A stretch of 45,887 bases of DNA from Acetobacter estunensis. GTDB lineage: Bacteria > Pseudomonadota > Alphaproteobacteria > Acetobacterales > Acetobacteraceae. A program made the translations under genes and the position numbers. The stretch covers positions 1-45,887 of the forward strand of contig NZ_JAHRDV010000017.1 of the NCBI RefSeq assembly GCF_019083805.1, given 5' to 3'. Below the pieces are notes generated by a model. It saw only the letters and a list, made by a program, of their open reading frames with translations. It was not told the origin of the DNA and did not search any database. Positions 7,615-15,180 of the stretch are shown in pieces; position 1 is the first letter of the stretch, and the number at the start of each line of letters is the position of its first letter.

Positions 7615-8946
7615 TCACACCGGTCCGGCATTCTCGCCGAACGCGCCCGCAGGCATCTGCCAGTGTGAGGGGGCGCAAAGCACCGGTCCGCGCCAGCGGC
7701 GCGAGAGCGCGCGACGCACCAGATCCGGCCTTGCCAGCACCGGGGCAAACACCTCGCCCGTATCGGCAAGCGCCCAGAGATCGCGATCGCGGCGTATCGT
7801 GCAGCCAAACGCGCGCTCCCACGCGCACAAACCGGCAAAGCGTTGGCCATCCATGTAGCGCAGCGTCGCCGCCTGATTGGCCGACATGAAAATGCACGTC
7901 AGGCACGACAGCCGACCGAAACCCAGCCGATAGGGCAGAGGTGCGATCACCCCGTGTCGGTGCAGGCACTCCCACACCTCGGCCTCGCTCCAGCCATGCA
8001 CCGGCCGGTAGTGATCGACATGGCGCCGCGCGCGTCCATCCCGCAGATCCGAGCGATGCGGCTCGAAGGCCGCATAGCGGGCGCGGTTGGCGGATTCAGC
8101 GGCCCGCTCACCAGTCACGAACAGTGTGCGTGCGTGGTGAAACCGCGCCTGATTACACAGCGCCGTGTCGGCGACCATGATCTTGGCGTAGGGCGAGCAC
8201 CAGCGCACCGACAGGTTCGCCGACATCTGGGGAAAGCGGCGGCGCGTGTTGCGCGAGCCGTGCCCGCCCATCGTCACGCGCCCCTCGGGCGTGTCGAACC
8301 AGACCGGCGCGGTTGGCGCGTCCTCGCGCAACATCTCGCGCACGATCCCGCCCTGACGGGCCGAGAAATACAGGTTTACGCCCAGAGCGTCGGCGAGATG
8401 GCGGCCGTAATCGGTGACGTGCGGCCAGTCGAACACGTCGGCCTCGTCTTCGACCAGATGGTGCCACCACTCGATACGCTCGGGCGGCACGCCGCATTCG
8501 AGAAGATGCAGCGTGCAGGCCAGGGAATCCTTGCCGAAGGAACAGGCGACGATGATGTGGTCATAGCTCGCCAGATCCGATCCGCTCACAGCTCCTGGCT
8601 CACCGGTCAGGACCGGCAGCATGTGCGGCAGAGGCACGCCGGACAGGCGCAGCGGCTTGGTGTGCCGTCCGTCCCATGTCAGACGCTCGCACGGGCGCAG
8701 CAGTCCGGCCGCCTCGGCGGCCCGATCCCGTTTGATGCACACGGTTTCATTGCCGCCCGAGCGGCGCTGGCACGGCTCGCCCGCGTCCGCGCCACAGCCC
8801 GCGCAGGGAAGTGTCAGCGCCGGGTCGCCATGCTCCCATTCCATCCCGCAACGGTGACACTGCACCGGCTCGGATGTGCAGATCCAGCGTGTGGGCCTGC
8901 GGAAGGTAACGCTACGGGGACGTGTGGATGAGGCCGCGTATACCAT
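7615..8946 (-). CDS. PAPS-reductase-like PP-loop ATPase with zinc ribbon
   Basis: The 443-aa protein has an N-terminal zinc-ribbon-like module (cysteines at 30, 33, 48 and 51) and then a PP-loop, SFGKDS at 136-141, the adenylation motif of the phosphoadenosine-phosphosulfate reductase family. Later cysteine motifs (RWCSPYAK, LSCLTCIF) are also typical of plasmid and phage members and of DndC-type sulfur-transfer proteins. Such enzymes activate a substrate by adenylation for sulfur chemistry. No dnd or ssp partners are nearby, so phosphorothioation is not indicated. The start at 8946 has a strong GAGAGGAG Shine-Dalgarno. It is the first gene after hairpin leader 2. Host substrate unknown; nucleic acid modification or antidefence is a possibility. 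Confidence 0.8.
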   Translation of the reverse strand: MVYAASSTRPRSVTFRRPTRWICTSEPVQCHRCGMEWEHGDPALTLPCAGCGADAGEPCQRRSGGNETVCIKRDRAAEAAGLLRPCERLTWDGRHTKPLRLSGVPLPHMLPVLTGEPGAVSGSDLASYDHIIVACSFGKDSLACTLHLLECGVPPERIEWWHHLVEDEADVFDWPHVTDYGRHLADALGVNLYFSARQGGIVREMLREDAPTAPVWFDTPEGRVTMGGHGSRNTRRRFPQMSANLSVRWCSPYAKIMVADTALCNQARFHHARTLFVTGERAAESANRARYAAFEPHRSDLRDGRARRHVDHYRPVHGWSEAEVWECLHRHGVIAPLPYRLGFGRLSCLTCIFMSANQAATLRYMDGQRFAGLCAWERAFGCTIRRDRDLWALADTGEVFAPVLARPDLVRRALSRRWRGPVLCAPSHWQMPAGAFGENAGPV

Positions 8947-9015
8947 GGAAACATTCTCCTCTCTGAATGCTTCCCCGCAGGCCGGGAGCGGCTGGCCGGG
9001 TCAGGCGCGGCGCCT

Positions 9016-9140
9016 GCGCCGGCACCGTAAAGCGCGCGCAAGCGCGGTGCGGCGCCACCGCTTGACGCGGACGGACGCTTCTGGTCGCGCCCTTCCCTGC
9101 TTTATCCTGCTTCCTGTTTCTCTCTCTCCCGCTCTTCCAG
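9016..9140 (-). promoter_or_regulatory. Hairpin leader element 2
   Basis: GCGCCGGCACCG at 9016-9027 pairs with CGGTGCGGCGCC at 9045-9056 with one bulged G. On the minus strand it follows a purine-rich tract (about 9086-9140) and precedes the PP-loop gene by 70 bases. It belongs to the recurrent leader set. Confidence 0.6.
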
Positions 9141-9244
9141 ACGCCGCAGAAGCCAGAACCCGCTCCATCACGCGGAACGTACCGATTTGCCGGTCCATAT
9201 TTCACTGCGGGACTGGAATCATCTCGTTACGAATTTTATTCTTT

Positions 9245-9282
9245 TAAAAAAGATCAATAACCGCGAAATAATCGCGATTATT
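9245..9282 (-). terminator. Intrinsic terminator of the LysR gene
   Basis: On the minus strand an 11-bp stem with one mismatch (9272-9282 with 9256-9266) is followed by a T run (9246-9250). It lies 78 bases after the stop codon of the LysR-type regulator. The flanks are strongly AT-rich. Confidence 0.7.
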
Positions 9283-9359
9283 ATATTTTTTCGATAACCC
9301 GTTTATAGGCTAAATGTCACATTTGAAATATTGCTGTCTTATACCTTGCTGCAGTGACT

Positions 9360-10328
9360 TCACCGAAAAGTAGTATACTCTCGCATAGACTGGCGCATTT
9401 CTTCGTGAAAAAGCTGAGCCGGCGTTGAGAGTAGCGATACCTCTAAACTAATCATATAAACAAAATAACTTGGTAATAAGGACGCTGGTAAAAGAGGCCA
9501 CAATTTATCGCCAGCAGTGTCGGCGACAATGGTCGGTAGAAAACCAACTCCTACACCGAGCTGGATCAGCCTCATCGCCTCACTTAGATCATCGGCTCGG
9601 GCTCCGACATGTCGTCCCAAAGCGTAATGCAGACGAAATCGCTCGACATCTTTTGGTTCATCGCCTTGAGCCAAGACAAATCGTTGTCGAGACAATAAAG
9701 CTGGATTTCCAACGGTCTTCCCGAACAATCGATGATTTCGGCCACAATAAAGCTGCTGACTCTCCCATACAATTGGCTCATAATGTAACGTAGGAACTGA
9801 ATCGCTTTCGTACGTCAGACCAATATCACAGTCACCCGCAATTACCGCATCCAGAACTTCTTGCCAGGTTAAGATATCGATACTCAATTTTACATCTGGA
9901 TGTGCCTGTGTGAAAACCGATAGCGCCGTATCCAGCGCAGGCGAGACGATGTTTGAAATCATGCCCAGTCGCAACGTGCCATCGACCTTGTTGGCTGCAC
10001 GTATAGCTGCGTGCGGTACCATCCTAATGATATCAAAAGCGTTATTTATAAGCTCCCAAACAGCACGGCCGGCTGGTGTTACCTCAATTCCCTGAGGAGA
10101 CCGTCGACACAATTTCACGCCGAGTTGTTCCTCGAACCGCTTGAGAGCGAGGCTCAGGCCCGGCTGATGAACGTTGAGCTGTCTAGCTGCCGCACTGATG
10201 CTGCCAGCCTCGACAATTTGATGAAACTGATAAAATGCGTTCCAGTCGATATTTTTTACAAAACGCTGCACAGCCTGTCGATCTACGAGAGAAGACTCAT
10301 CTGCCATTCCATACTGATCCTGTGTCAT
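9360..10328 (-). CDS. LysR-type transcriptional regulator
   Basis: The protein has 322 aa from the first ATG. A winged-helix HTH occupies about residues 28-90 (FHQIVEAGSISAAARQLNVHQPGLSLALKRFE), followed by a periplasmic-binding-fold co-inducer domain. The alternative ATG at 10307 has a GGA-type Shine-Dalgarno and may be the real start, giving 315 aa; the first ATG has none visible. It is divergent from the biuret-hydrolase-like gene, the normal layout for a LysR activator and its target. A T-N11-A palindrome (10330-10344) lies at its start. The likely co-inducer is the substrate or product of the neighbouring hydrolase (inference). GC is lower than the backbone. Confidence 0.88.
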   Translation of the reverse strand: MTQDQYGMADESSLVDRQAVQRFVKNIDWNAFYQFHQIVEAGSISAAARQLNVHQPGLSLALKRFEEQLGVKLCRRSPQGIEVTPAGRAVWELINNAFDIIRMVPHAAIRAANKVDGTLRLGMISNIVSPALDTALSVFTQAHPDVKLSIDILTWQEVLDAVIAGDCDIGLTYESDSVPTLHYEPIVWESQQLYCGRNHRLFGKTVGNPALLSRQRFVLAQGDEPKDVERFRLHYALGRHVGARADDLSEAMRLIQLGVGVGFLPTIVADTAGDKLWPLLPASLLPSYFVYMISLEVSLLSTPAQLFHEEMRQSMREYTTFR

Positions 10329-10329
10329 T

Positions 10330-10344
10330 ATACTGTGACAATAT
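10330..10344. promoter_or_regulatory. LysR-box-like T-N11-A palindrome
   Basis: ATACTGTGACAATAT is an interrupted palindrome (ATACTG, TGA, CAATAT) with one mismatch and has the T-N11-A form of LysR-family sites. It overlaps or immediately precedes the LysR start and lies about 105 bases before the divergent hydrolase ATG, which suits autoregulation and activation. Confidence 0.5.
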
Positions 10345-10447
10345 AGAGCCTATCCCATTTTTCCATCTTCGCGATATGGTACGCTCGACTTATTTTTCCG
10401 GGATCGAAACAAAGACAGTAAGACACTCAGAAAGAGGTTCCCGTGAT

Positions 10448-11155
10448 ATGTCACTGCAAGTACCAGCTACGGGCTATCCCTTTCCCTTTCAGGGCACGCT
10501 AAAACCGTCGGAAACTGCAATTGTCGTCATCGACATGCAACTCGATTTCTGTGCCGAAGGCGGATGGGTCGCAAGTTTTACAGACGCTTTACCACTCATG
10601 CGTGAACCTATCGCCCCCATTATCCGCATTCTTGACGCTGCCCGTGCACACAAGATGACAATTATCTACACGCGCGAAGGTCATCGCTCCAACGGATCAG
10701 ATTTGACCGCCGTGAAAGCCTATCGGACCCGTCTAGCTTACAATGGGGCCGCCGTAGGTGAATCGACTTCTTTAGGCAGAGTATTGACGCGAGGCGAACC
10801 GGGTCACGAAATCATTCCAGAACTACGACCGCATCCGGAAGACGTTATTATCGATAAGGTCGGTAGTGGGTGTTTTTATGCTACCGAAATGGAGCATATT
10901 CTACGCCACCGCGGCATTAAAAATCTCATCTTCGTCGGCGTAACCACTGAATGCTGCGTGCATACGTCTATGCGCGAAGCAGCCGATCGCGGTTTCGACA
11001 ATCTCTTGCTGGAAGACGCGACAGCCGCCGTGACACCAGAACTCAAGACAGCTGCAATCGACATCATACGCGACCCTTCAACGCTCTTTGGCACTGTCGG
11101 CACTTCGAACGATTTAATTGCAGTTTTGCAATCGTACCCAGTCGAACATGTCTAA
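10448..11155 (+). CDS. Isochorismatase-family cysteine hydrolase, biuret-hydrolase-like
   Basis: The 235-aa enzyme has the triad of the isochorismatase/nicotinamidase superfamily: Asp29 (VIDMQLDF), Lys137 (IIDKVGSGCF) and Cys170 (TTECCVHTS). The segments TREGHRS, RVLTRGEPGHEIIPEL and the overall length are, from memory, close to rhizobial biuret hydrolase and to ureidoacrylate amidohydrolases such as RutB. The reaction would be hydrolysis of an amide or ureide to release ammonia, in the cytoplasm. The start at 10448 follows AGAGG. The next gene, 22 bp downstream, encodes a periplasmic binding protein, suggesting import and breakdown of a small nitrogen compound. The exact substrate is not settled by sequence alone. 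Confidence 0.8.
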   Translation: MSLQVPATGYPFPFQGTLKPSETAIVVIDMQLDFCAEGGWVASFTDALPLMREPIAPIIRILDAARAHKMTIIYTREGHRSNGSDLTAVKAYRTRLAYNGAAVGESTSLGRVLTRGEPGHEIIPELRPHPEDVIIDKVGSGCFYATEMEHILRHRGIKNLIFVGVTTECCVHTSMREAADRGFDNLLLEDATAAVTPELKTAAIDIIRDPSTLFGTVGTSNDLIAVLQSYPVEHV

Positions 11156-11177
11156 TCACATGCCAAGGATAAAGCTC

Positions 11178-12182
11178 ATGACGCTCTACACCAAATGCAA
11201 ACGCATTTTTATCGCTGCGGCTCTTGCCACACTAACGCTGCCACCTTTAGCGCGCGCTGAGTCCTTACACGTTGGTTATAGCGACTGGCCGGGCAGCGTT
11301 GCTTGGCAAATCGCCATTGAGAAGCACTGGCTTGAGGAGAAAAAGCTCGATATCGCCTTCGAATGGTTTGACTACGGAGCCATGCTGGACGCCTACATCG
11401 CCGGAAAGTTAGACGCGATTAGCGCCACCAACGGAGACGTCCTGTCGACAGGTGCGAACGGCCGCAAAAGCGTGATCGTGATGCTGAACGACTATTCAGA
11501 TGGTAACGACATGATTGTTGCCACTCGCGATATCTCGAACGTAGCAGATTTGAAGGGCAAGAAGATCGCAGTCGAAACCGGGCTAGTGGACCATTTGCTA
11601 CTCTTAACTGCGTTGCAAAAAAATGGCTTGAGTGAAGAAGATGTGGATATAGTCCGCACGACTACAAATGAAACCCCTCAGGTTCTGGCCACCGGCACCG
11701 TGGCTGCTATTGGAGTCTGGCAGCCTAACGCTGGACAAGCGCTCAGAATGGTTTCGGGTTCTCATCCCATTTTCACGTCCCATGATGCTCCAGGTCTTAT
11801 CTATGATTCGCTCGCAGTAGATCCCGTTAGTTTAAGACTCCATGAAAACGATTGGCGTACATTGGTACAGATTTGGGGACGAATTGTCGCTTATATTCAG
11901 AACCCTGCAACACATGACGACGCAGTCAAAATTATGGCAAAAAAAGTCGGTATCAGTCCAGAAACCTATGCCCGGTTTCTCGCTGGCACCCATCTGTTAA
12001 GCCTCGACGACAACGCCGTAGTATTTGAAAAAAAACCTGGTCTGAACTCTATTTACGGTTCAACCCAAAATGCCGACAATTTCAATGTCCGTTACAAAGC
12101 CTACGCGTCGCCGCAGCGGATAGACAGTTATATTCATCCTCTACTTAAGGTCGATGCCACTACAGGAAAAACCGAGCAATAA
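11178..12182 (+). CDS. Periplasmic substrate-binding protein (SsuA/TauA/NitT-like), orphan
   Basis: The 334-aa protein has a Sec signal peptide (basic start, hydrophobic core, cleavage after LARA near residue 27) and then a type II periplasmic-binding fold starting SLHVGYSDWPGS. It resembles the nitrate/sulfonate/taurine binding proteins of ABC importers. The start at 11178 has AAGG about 10 bases upstream; an ATG at 11160 is possible. It lies 22 bp after the hydrolase gene and is probably cotranscribed. No ABC ATPase or permease gene follows (the next gene is backbone on the other strand), so either the transporter is encoded elsewhere or the import operon was truncated when the island was acquired. 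Confidence 0.85.
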   Translation: MTLYTKCKRIFIAAALATLTLPPLARAESLHVGYSDWPGSVAWQIAIEKHWLEEKKLDIAFEWFDYGAMLDAYIAGKLDAISATNGDVLSTGANGRKSVIVMLNDYSDGNDMIVATRDISNVADLKGKKIAVETGLVDHLLLLTALQKNGLSEEDVDIVRTTTNETPQVLATGTVAAIGVWQPNAGQALRMVSGSHPIFTSHDAPGLIYDSLAVDPVSLRLHENDWRTLVQIWGRIVAYIQNPATHDDAVKIMAKKVGISPETYARFLAGTHLLSLDDNAVVFEKKPGLNSIYGSTQNADNFNVRYKAYASPQRIDSYIHPLLKVDATTGKTEQ

Positions 12183-12286
12183 TCTTAAGCGACTTTTTTG
12201 TATTTTCTCGAGAGACTATAATTCCGGACACCGCGATGACCAGGAATATTTAAATGTAAATAATGTGATTCACCCAGACACGAAGC

Positions 12287-12625
12287 TCAGGCCCCTGCCG
12301 TCTCCTCCACTAGTTCGTACTCGCTCAGTGTCGTGGCACCCGTCCAGGGATCAAGACGGGTAATCATCTCCTTGCCACAGACATCCCCCGCAAAACCGTG
12401 GCGGCGCAACTGCGCCAGCCGCGTGCGGTTGATCTTCGGAATGGCAGTGCGCGCGGCAAAATCCGCAAGCGCTGTCTTCATGTCCGGATACGGTTCGCGC
12501 CAGTCCCGGGCGTTGAGCGGGTAGATTTCGGGCGTCCGAAGCAGCACGGTACCATCGGGTAGCGCACAGGTCTCGACAACATAGCGCCCGATCTTACGGC
12601 GCATAATCGGGGGAGCATCGGTCAT
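12287..12625 (-). CDS. Conserved plasmid protein of unknown function
   Basis: The 112-aa protein starts at the ATG at 12625 with a GGGAG Shine-Dalgarno. It is basic in the middle (residues 70-90) and has scattered aromatic residues; no family is recognised. It ends the operon of leader element 3, 13 bp after the preceding gene. Function unknown. Confidence 0.6.
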   Translation of the reverse strand: MTDAPPIMRRKIGRYVVETCALPDGTVLLRTPEIYPLNARDWREPYPDMKTALADFAARTAIPKINRTRLAQLRRHGFAGDVCGKEMITRLDPWTGATTLSEYELVEETAGA

Positions 12626-12638
12626 CTCGATCGCTCCC

Positions 12639-13253
12639 TCACGCGGTCTCGGTGTGGAGCTGAAACGCTTCCACCACGTCGTAAGGATGTTCATGCCCGT
12701 CATAGCCCACACGTAACGTCCCCGCATGAGCGAAGTTCAGTAACATCCGCGTGCCGTGGGTCTTGCGCTGCACGGCCGCATTGGCCGCGCGGAGCCATCC
12801 GTAGAACCCTAGGTGGCCCTGAGCAGGAGTGACGAACTCGTCGCTCTGCGCAGGCCACCAGAAGGGTGCCTGCCCGTCGATCTGGAACGGCGTCTCGCCG
12901 CTGCCCCACATCCGCACACCGGGCTCACCGTCATGCCCACGCGGTGCAGGTGCAGGATGGATCACGTGCGTCCAGCGTTCCAGATTGAGCTGATGGTGCC
13001 GTCGGGCGGTCTCAAACCCCGTGGGTTTGCGGACGCCGCGCTCGCAGCCGATGACGATTCCGAACGAGCGTCGCGGTGCATGACGGGTGATCGTTTCGCC
13101 GTACTCCTGCACCTTGCGCGCAACCTCGGCCACGTCGTCGGCGACGATGGTGGTGGGCCGATCCAGTTCGGTGTCACCGGCGCTCTTGAGGATCGAGCCG
13201 TGGGGCAGAACGAGGCGATAGACAGGCAGAGCGGTCAGTGTGAAACGCGGCAT
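12639..13253 (-). CDS. Plasmid protein, long member of a tandem paralogue pair
   Basis: The 204-aa protein starts at the ATG at 13253 (GGAG upstream). The C-terminal half contains WGSGETPFQIDGQAPFWW and, further on, AQGHLGFYGWLRAAN. The upstream neighbour has the same blocks (WGSEHEPFQREGQ and AAGHLGFYGYLRVAN), so the two are paralogues from a tandem duplication; this one has an extra N-terminal domain of about 100 residues. No function is known to me. An intrinsic terminator hairpin lies just upstream of its Shine-Dalgarno. Confidence 0.7.
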   Translation of the reverse strand: MPRFTLTALPVYRLVLPHGSILKSAGDTELDRPTTIVADDVAEVARKVQEYGETITRHAPRRSFGIVIGCERGVRKPTGFETARRHHQLNLERWTHVIHPAPAPRGHDGEPGVRMWGSGETPFQIDGQAPFWWPAQSDEFVTPAQGHLGFYGWLRAANAAVQRKTHGTRMLLNFAHAGTLRVGYDGHEHPYDVVEAFQLHTETA

Positions 13254-13271
13254 GTCGGGTCTCCGGACATG

Positions 13272-13293
13272 AAAAAGCCGCCTCGAAGGCGGC
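13272..13293 (-). terminator. Intrinsic terminator between operon genes
   Basis: On the minus strand a perfect 7-bp stem (13287-13293 with 13277-13283, 3-base loop) is followed by five T (13272-13276). It sits between two genes of one apparent operon, 20 bases before the downstream start, so it may attenuate rather than end transcription. Confidence 0.75.
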
Positions 13294-13320
13294 GTGGAAT
13301 GACGGATGGCGAGGCGGGCC

Positions 13321-13626
13321 TCAGAAGTCGGAGAAACCCTCTTCCTCCAGCGCTGCGCGCACCACGTCCCCAGGCGGCTCCTGAGATTCGTAGGAATCCC
13401 ACCAGCACTGATCGGGAAGATCGAAGATCCCGACACCCGCGATGCGGATGCAGATGCGATTGGCCACGCGCAGATAGCCGTAGAAACCCAGATGGCCGGC
13501 TGCGTATTCCGCCGTCGTGGAACAGGCCGACATTTCCGTGATCGCTGGCTGGCCTTCGCGCTGAAAGGGCTCATGCTCGCTGCCCCAGCGCAGGACGGGC
13601 GGTTCGCGGGTAAGGCTGTCGGACAT
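13321..13626 (-). CDS. Plasmid protein, short member of a tandem paralogue pair
   Basis: The 101-aa protein starts at the ATG at 13626 with a GGAGAG Shine-Dalgarno. It shares WGS..PFQ..GQ and GHLGFYGYLRVAN with the C-terminal half of the downstream gene product. The C-terminus is acidic (EEEGFSDF). It lies between two terminator-like hairpins. Function unknown. Confidence 0.68.
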   Translation of the reverse strand: MSDSLTREPPVLRWGSEHEPFQREGQPAITEMSACSTTAEYAAGHLGFYGYLRVANRICIRIAGVGIFDLPDQCWWDSYESQEPPGDVVRAALEEEGFSDF

Positions 13627-13644
13627 GATGGACTCTCCAGAAAC

Positions 13645-13667
13645 GAAAAAGCCGCCTCGAGGGCGGC
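13645..13667 (-). terminator. Intrinsic terminator between operon genes
   Basis: On the minus strand the stem GGCGGC/GCCGCC (13662-13667 with 13651-13656) is followed by five T (13646-13650). Position and sequence mirror the hairpin at 13272, as expected if the gene plus its leader hairpin was duplicated. Confidence 0.75.
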
Positions 13668-13694
13668 CGGGACAGACGAAAGAAGGGGGCGATG

Positions 13695-14096
13695 TCAGTA
13701 TTCGCTGGGCAGAAGCACCACGCGGCCAAGGCCCGCCTCGCGGAAGGCGAACAGCTTGATCTCGGTGAGCGGGAAATCGGTGTAATCGATCTCCTGACGG
13801 TAAAGTTCGCGCTCCGGCTGACCGCTCTTGCCGCCGTCCGTGCAGACGACCACGCCGCGGTGCTGTTCCAGATCGACGCTCAGCGTCCAGAACTGCCGCT
13901 CTTCGGCGCGCATGGCCCGCAGGGACTGCACGCTTGCGAGCACGTCCATCAGCCACGCAGCACCGTTGCTGGCGAGAAAGTGCGCCCCGTCCGTGAGCAC
14001 CAGCCCGCCAAACCAGCGGTAGTAGTGCGCGGTGCCGGTAAACTGCGCGAGGTCGGTGCGGTTGATGGCGTGCGCGGGCGTCAGCGTTTCAGACAT
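13695..14096 (-). CDS. DUF6876-like protein
   Basis: The 133-aa protein has the pattern I associate with DUF6876: LAQFTGTAHYYRW near residue 16, then VLTDGAHFLASNGAAWLMDVLAS, a tryptophan-containing strand (QFWTLSVDLEQHRGVVVCTDGG) and the closing IDYTDFPLTEIKLF. The family is found on mobile elements and has no assigned activity. The start at 14096 has a GGAGAG Shine-Dalgarno. It is second in the operon of leader element 3. Confidence 0.75.
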   Translation of the reverse strand: MSETLTPAHAINRTDLAQFTGTAHYYRWFGGLVLTDGAHFLASNGAAWLMDVLASVQSLRAMRAEERQFWTLSVDLEQHRGVVVCTDGGKSGQPERELYRQEIDYTDFPLTEIKLFAFREAGLGRVVLLPSEY

Positions 14097-14143
14097 GGAA
14101 ACTCTCCGTAAGAAAGACAGGTTTTAAGGATTGAGGAACGCGC

Positions 14144-14842
14144 TCAGTCTGCGACCGGCGCGTTGGGATCGCGGTAGAGGCTGATGTAGTCGGCGTGCCC
14201 GAACACCGTGTTCCACGGCGTGGCGACGACGGTGCTGCAGTCGTTCATGAGATCGTATCCCGAGCCGCTGAAGCGGTCGGTGATCTCTTTGACGTCCGCT
14301 TCCGCAGGCCCGCACTCCCAGCACACGGTCAGACTGCCGTAGTGGCGCTTGCGGACCCGGAAACGGGTTTTTGGCCAGTGCTTCTTGAACAGGACGCGCA
14401 GATTGGCGGCAGCGAGCGTGCCGCTCCCCTCGTCGCCCTGCTTGAGACGGGCGAGTTCCGGGTCGGTCTGCAGGTGCGCCACCTCGGCGTCGAACGCGGC
14501 TTTGTCTTCGGCTTGTTTGCGGCGTTTCTCCGCCTCACGGGCTTCCGCCAGCGCATCCAGACGCGCCAGTTCGTCGGCATCGGCAAACCCGTCCTCGCGC
14601 GCATACACCGTCCACTGCACGCCGCGCAGGATCGCCTCGGGAAGCCGCACGCTGCGCTCACCAGTGAGAAACACGATGTCGTAGCTGGCCGAGCCGCCCG
14701 TCATGATCGCGCCTCGTGAAAGCGCGCGAACCGGTTGACGACCAGCCTCCCCATGCACGGCCTTCACGTAGCCGCGTCCGCGATTGTAGAGGATCGTGGA
14801 GACCATGGTGCCCACCACCACGGGGTTTTCCGATACCGACAT
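14144..14842 (-). CDS. LPD29-like domain protein
   Basis: The 232-aa protein starts at the ATG at 14842 with an AAGGAG Shine-Dalgarno. Residues 90-140 form a charged coiled-coil-like stretch (ELARLDALAEAREAEKRRKQ). Residues about 150-205 (AANLRVLFKKHWPKTRFRVRKRHYGSLTVCWECGP) resemble the large polyvalent protein-associated domain 29, which occurs in phage and conjugative-element proteins delivered to or expressed early in a new host. First gene of its operon, behind leader element 3. Function unknown. Confidence 0.65.
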   Translation of the reverse strand: MSVSENPVVVGTMVSTILYNRGRGYVKAVHGEAGRQPVRALSRGAIMTGGSASYDIVFLTGERSVRLPEAILRGVQWTVYAREDGFADADELARLDALAEAREAEKRRKQAEDKAAFDAEVAHLQTDPELARLKQGDEGSGTLAAANLRVLFKKHWPKTRFRVRKRHYGSLTVCWECGPAEADVKEITDRFSGSGYDLMNDCSTVVATPWNTVFGHADYISLYRDPNAPVAD

Positions 14843-14889
14843 TCTGTGCTCCTTCCAGCATCTTTTCCTGATACCTCTCCAGCGGCCAT

Positions 14890-15045
14890 GGGCCGGGGGC
14901 CGGAGCAGACGCGGCGCGCAGCGCCGGGATCGGAGCCACGCGCAGGCCGCGCAGCGGGCGAGCATGGCGAGAACCCACCGTTTGTGGAGGACGCCGGACT
15001 GTGGCGCCCCCTACCCTGCCTTCTTCTCCTTGGTTCTGTCTTATT
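14890..15045 (-). promoter_or_regulatory. Hairpin leader element 3
   Basis: This GC-rich structured stretch (14890-15012) is followed, in plus reading, by a pyrimidine tail; on the minus strand that tail is the purine tract AAGGAGAAGAAGGCAGGG. It shares two exact blocks with element 6: GCGGCGCGCAGCGCCGGGAT at 14911 and GGCGAGAACCCACC at 14966-14979. It precedes the LPD29-like gene. Confidence 0.6.
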
Positions 15046-15119
15046 TTTGCATCTGTTTCGCCCTTATTGTTCGGAGTTTACGACCAGTGTTTCCCGTTAT
15101 CGTTGCATTATCCCAACTT

Positions 15120-15138
15120 GCGACATTGTTAATGTCGC
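15120..15138. promoter_or_regulatory. 19-bp palindromic operator upstream of the SDR gene
   Basis: GCGACATT, GTT, AATGTCGC is a perfect palindrome with 8-bp arms, and its flanks (CTT and AAG) extend the symmetry with a 1-base shift. It lies 42 bases before the SDR start codon. The size fits a TetR- or MarR-family operator, but no such regulator is encoded in the window. Confidence 0.55.
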
Positions 15139-15180
15139 CAAGACGCGGCCAGAAGGTCGTACGATCTGGTGGAGAGCCTT

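Noticed and set aside
7843..8931. Plus-strand 362-codon frame opposite the PP-loop gene
   Set aside because: No ribosome site or recognisable motif; the minus frame has PP-loop and zinc-ribbon cysteines.
7615..8946. DndC phosphorothioation system
   Set aside because: A PP-loop protein is present, but no DndA, B, D, E or Ssp partner occurs nearby; a general PAPS-reductase-like label is safer.
12639..13574. Longer 311-codon reading of the tandem paralogue starting at 13574
   Set aside because: The N-terminal extension runs through a terminator and the upstream gene in another frame; the ATG at 13253 has a Shine-Dalgarno.
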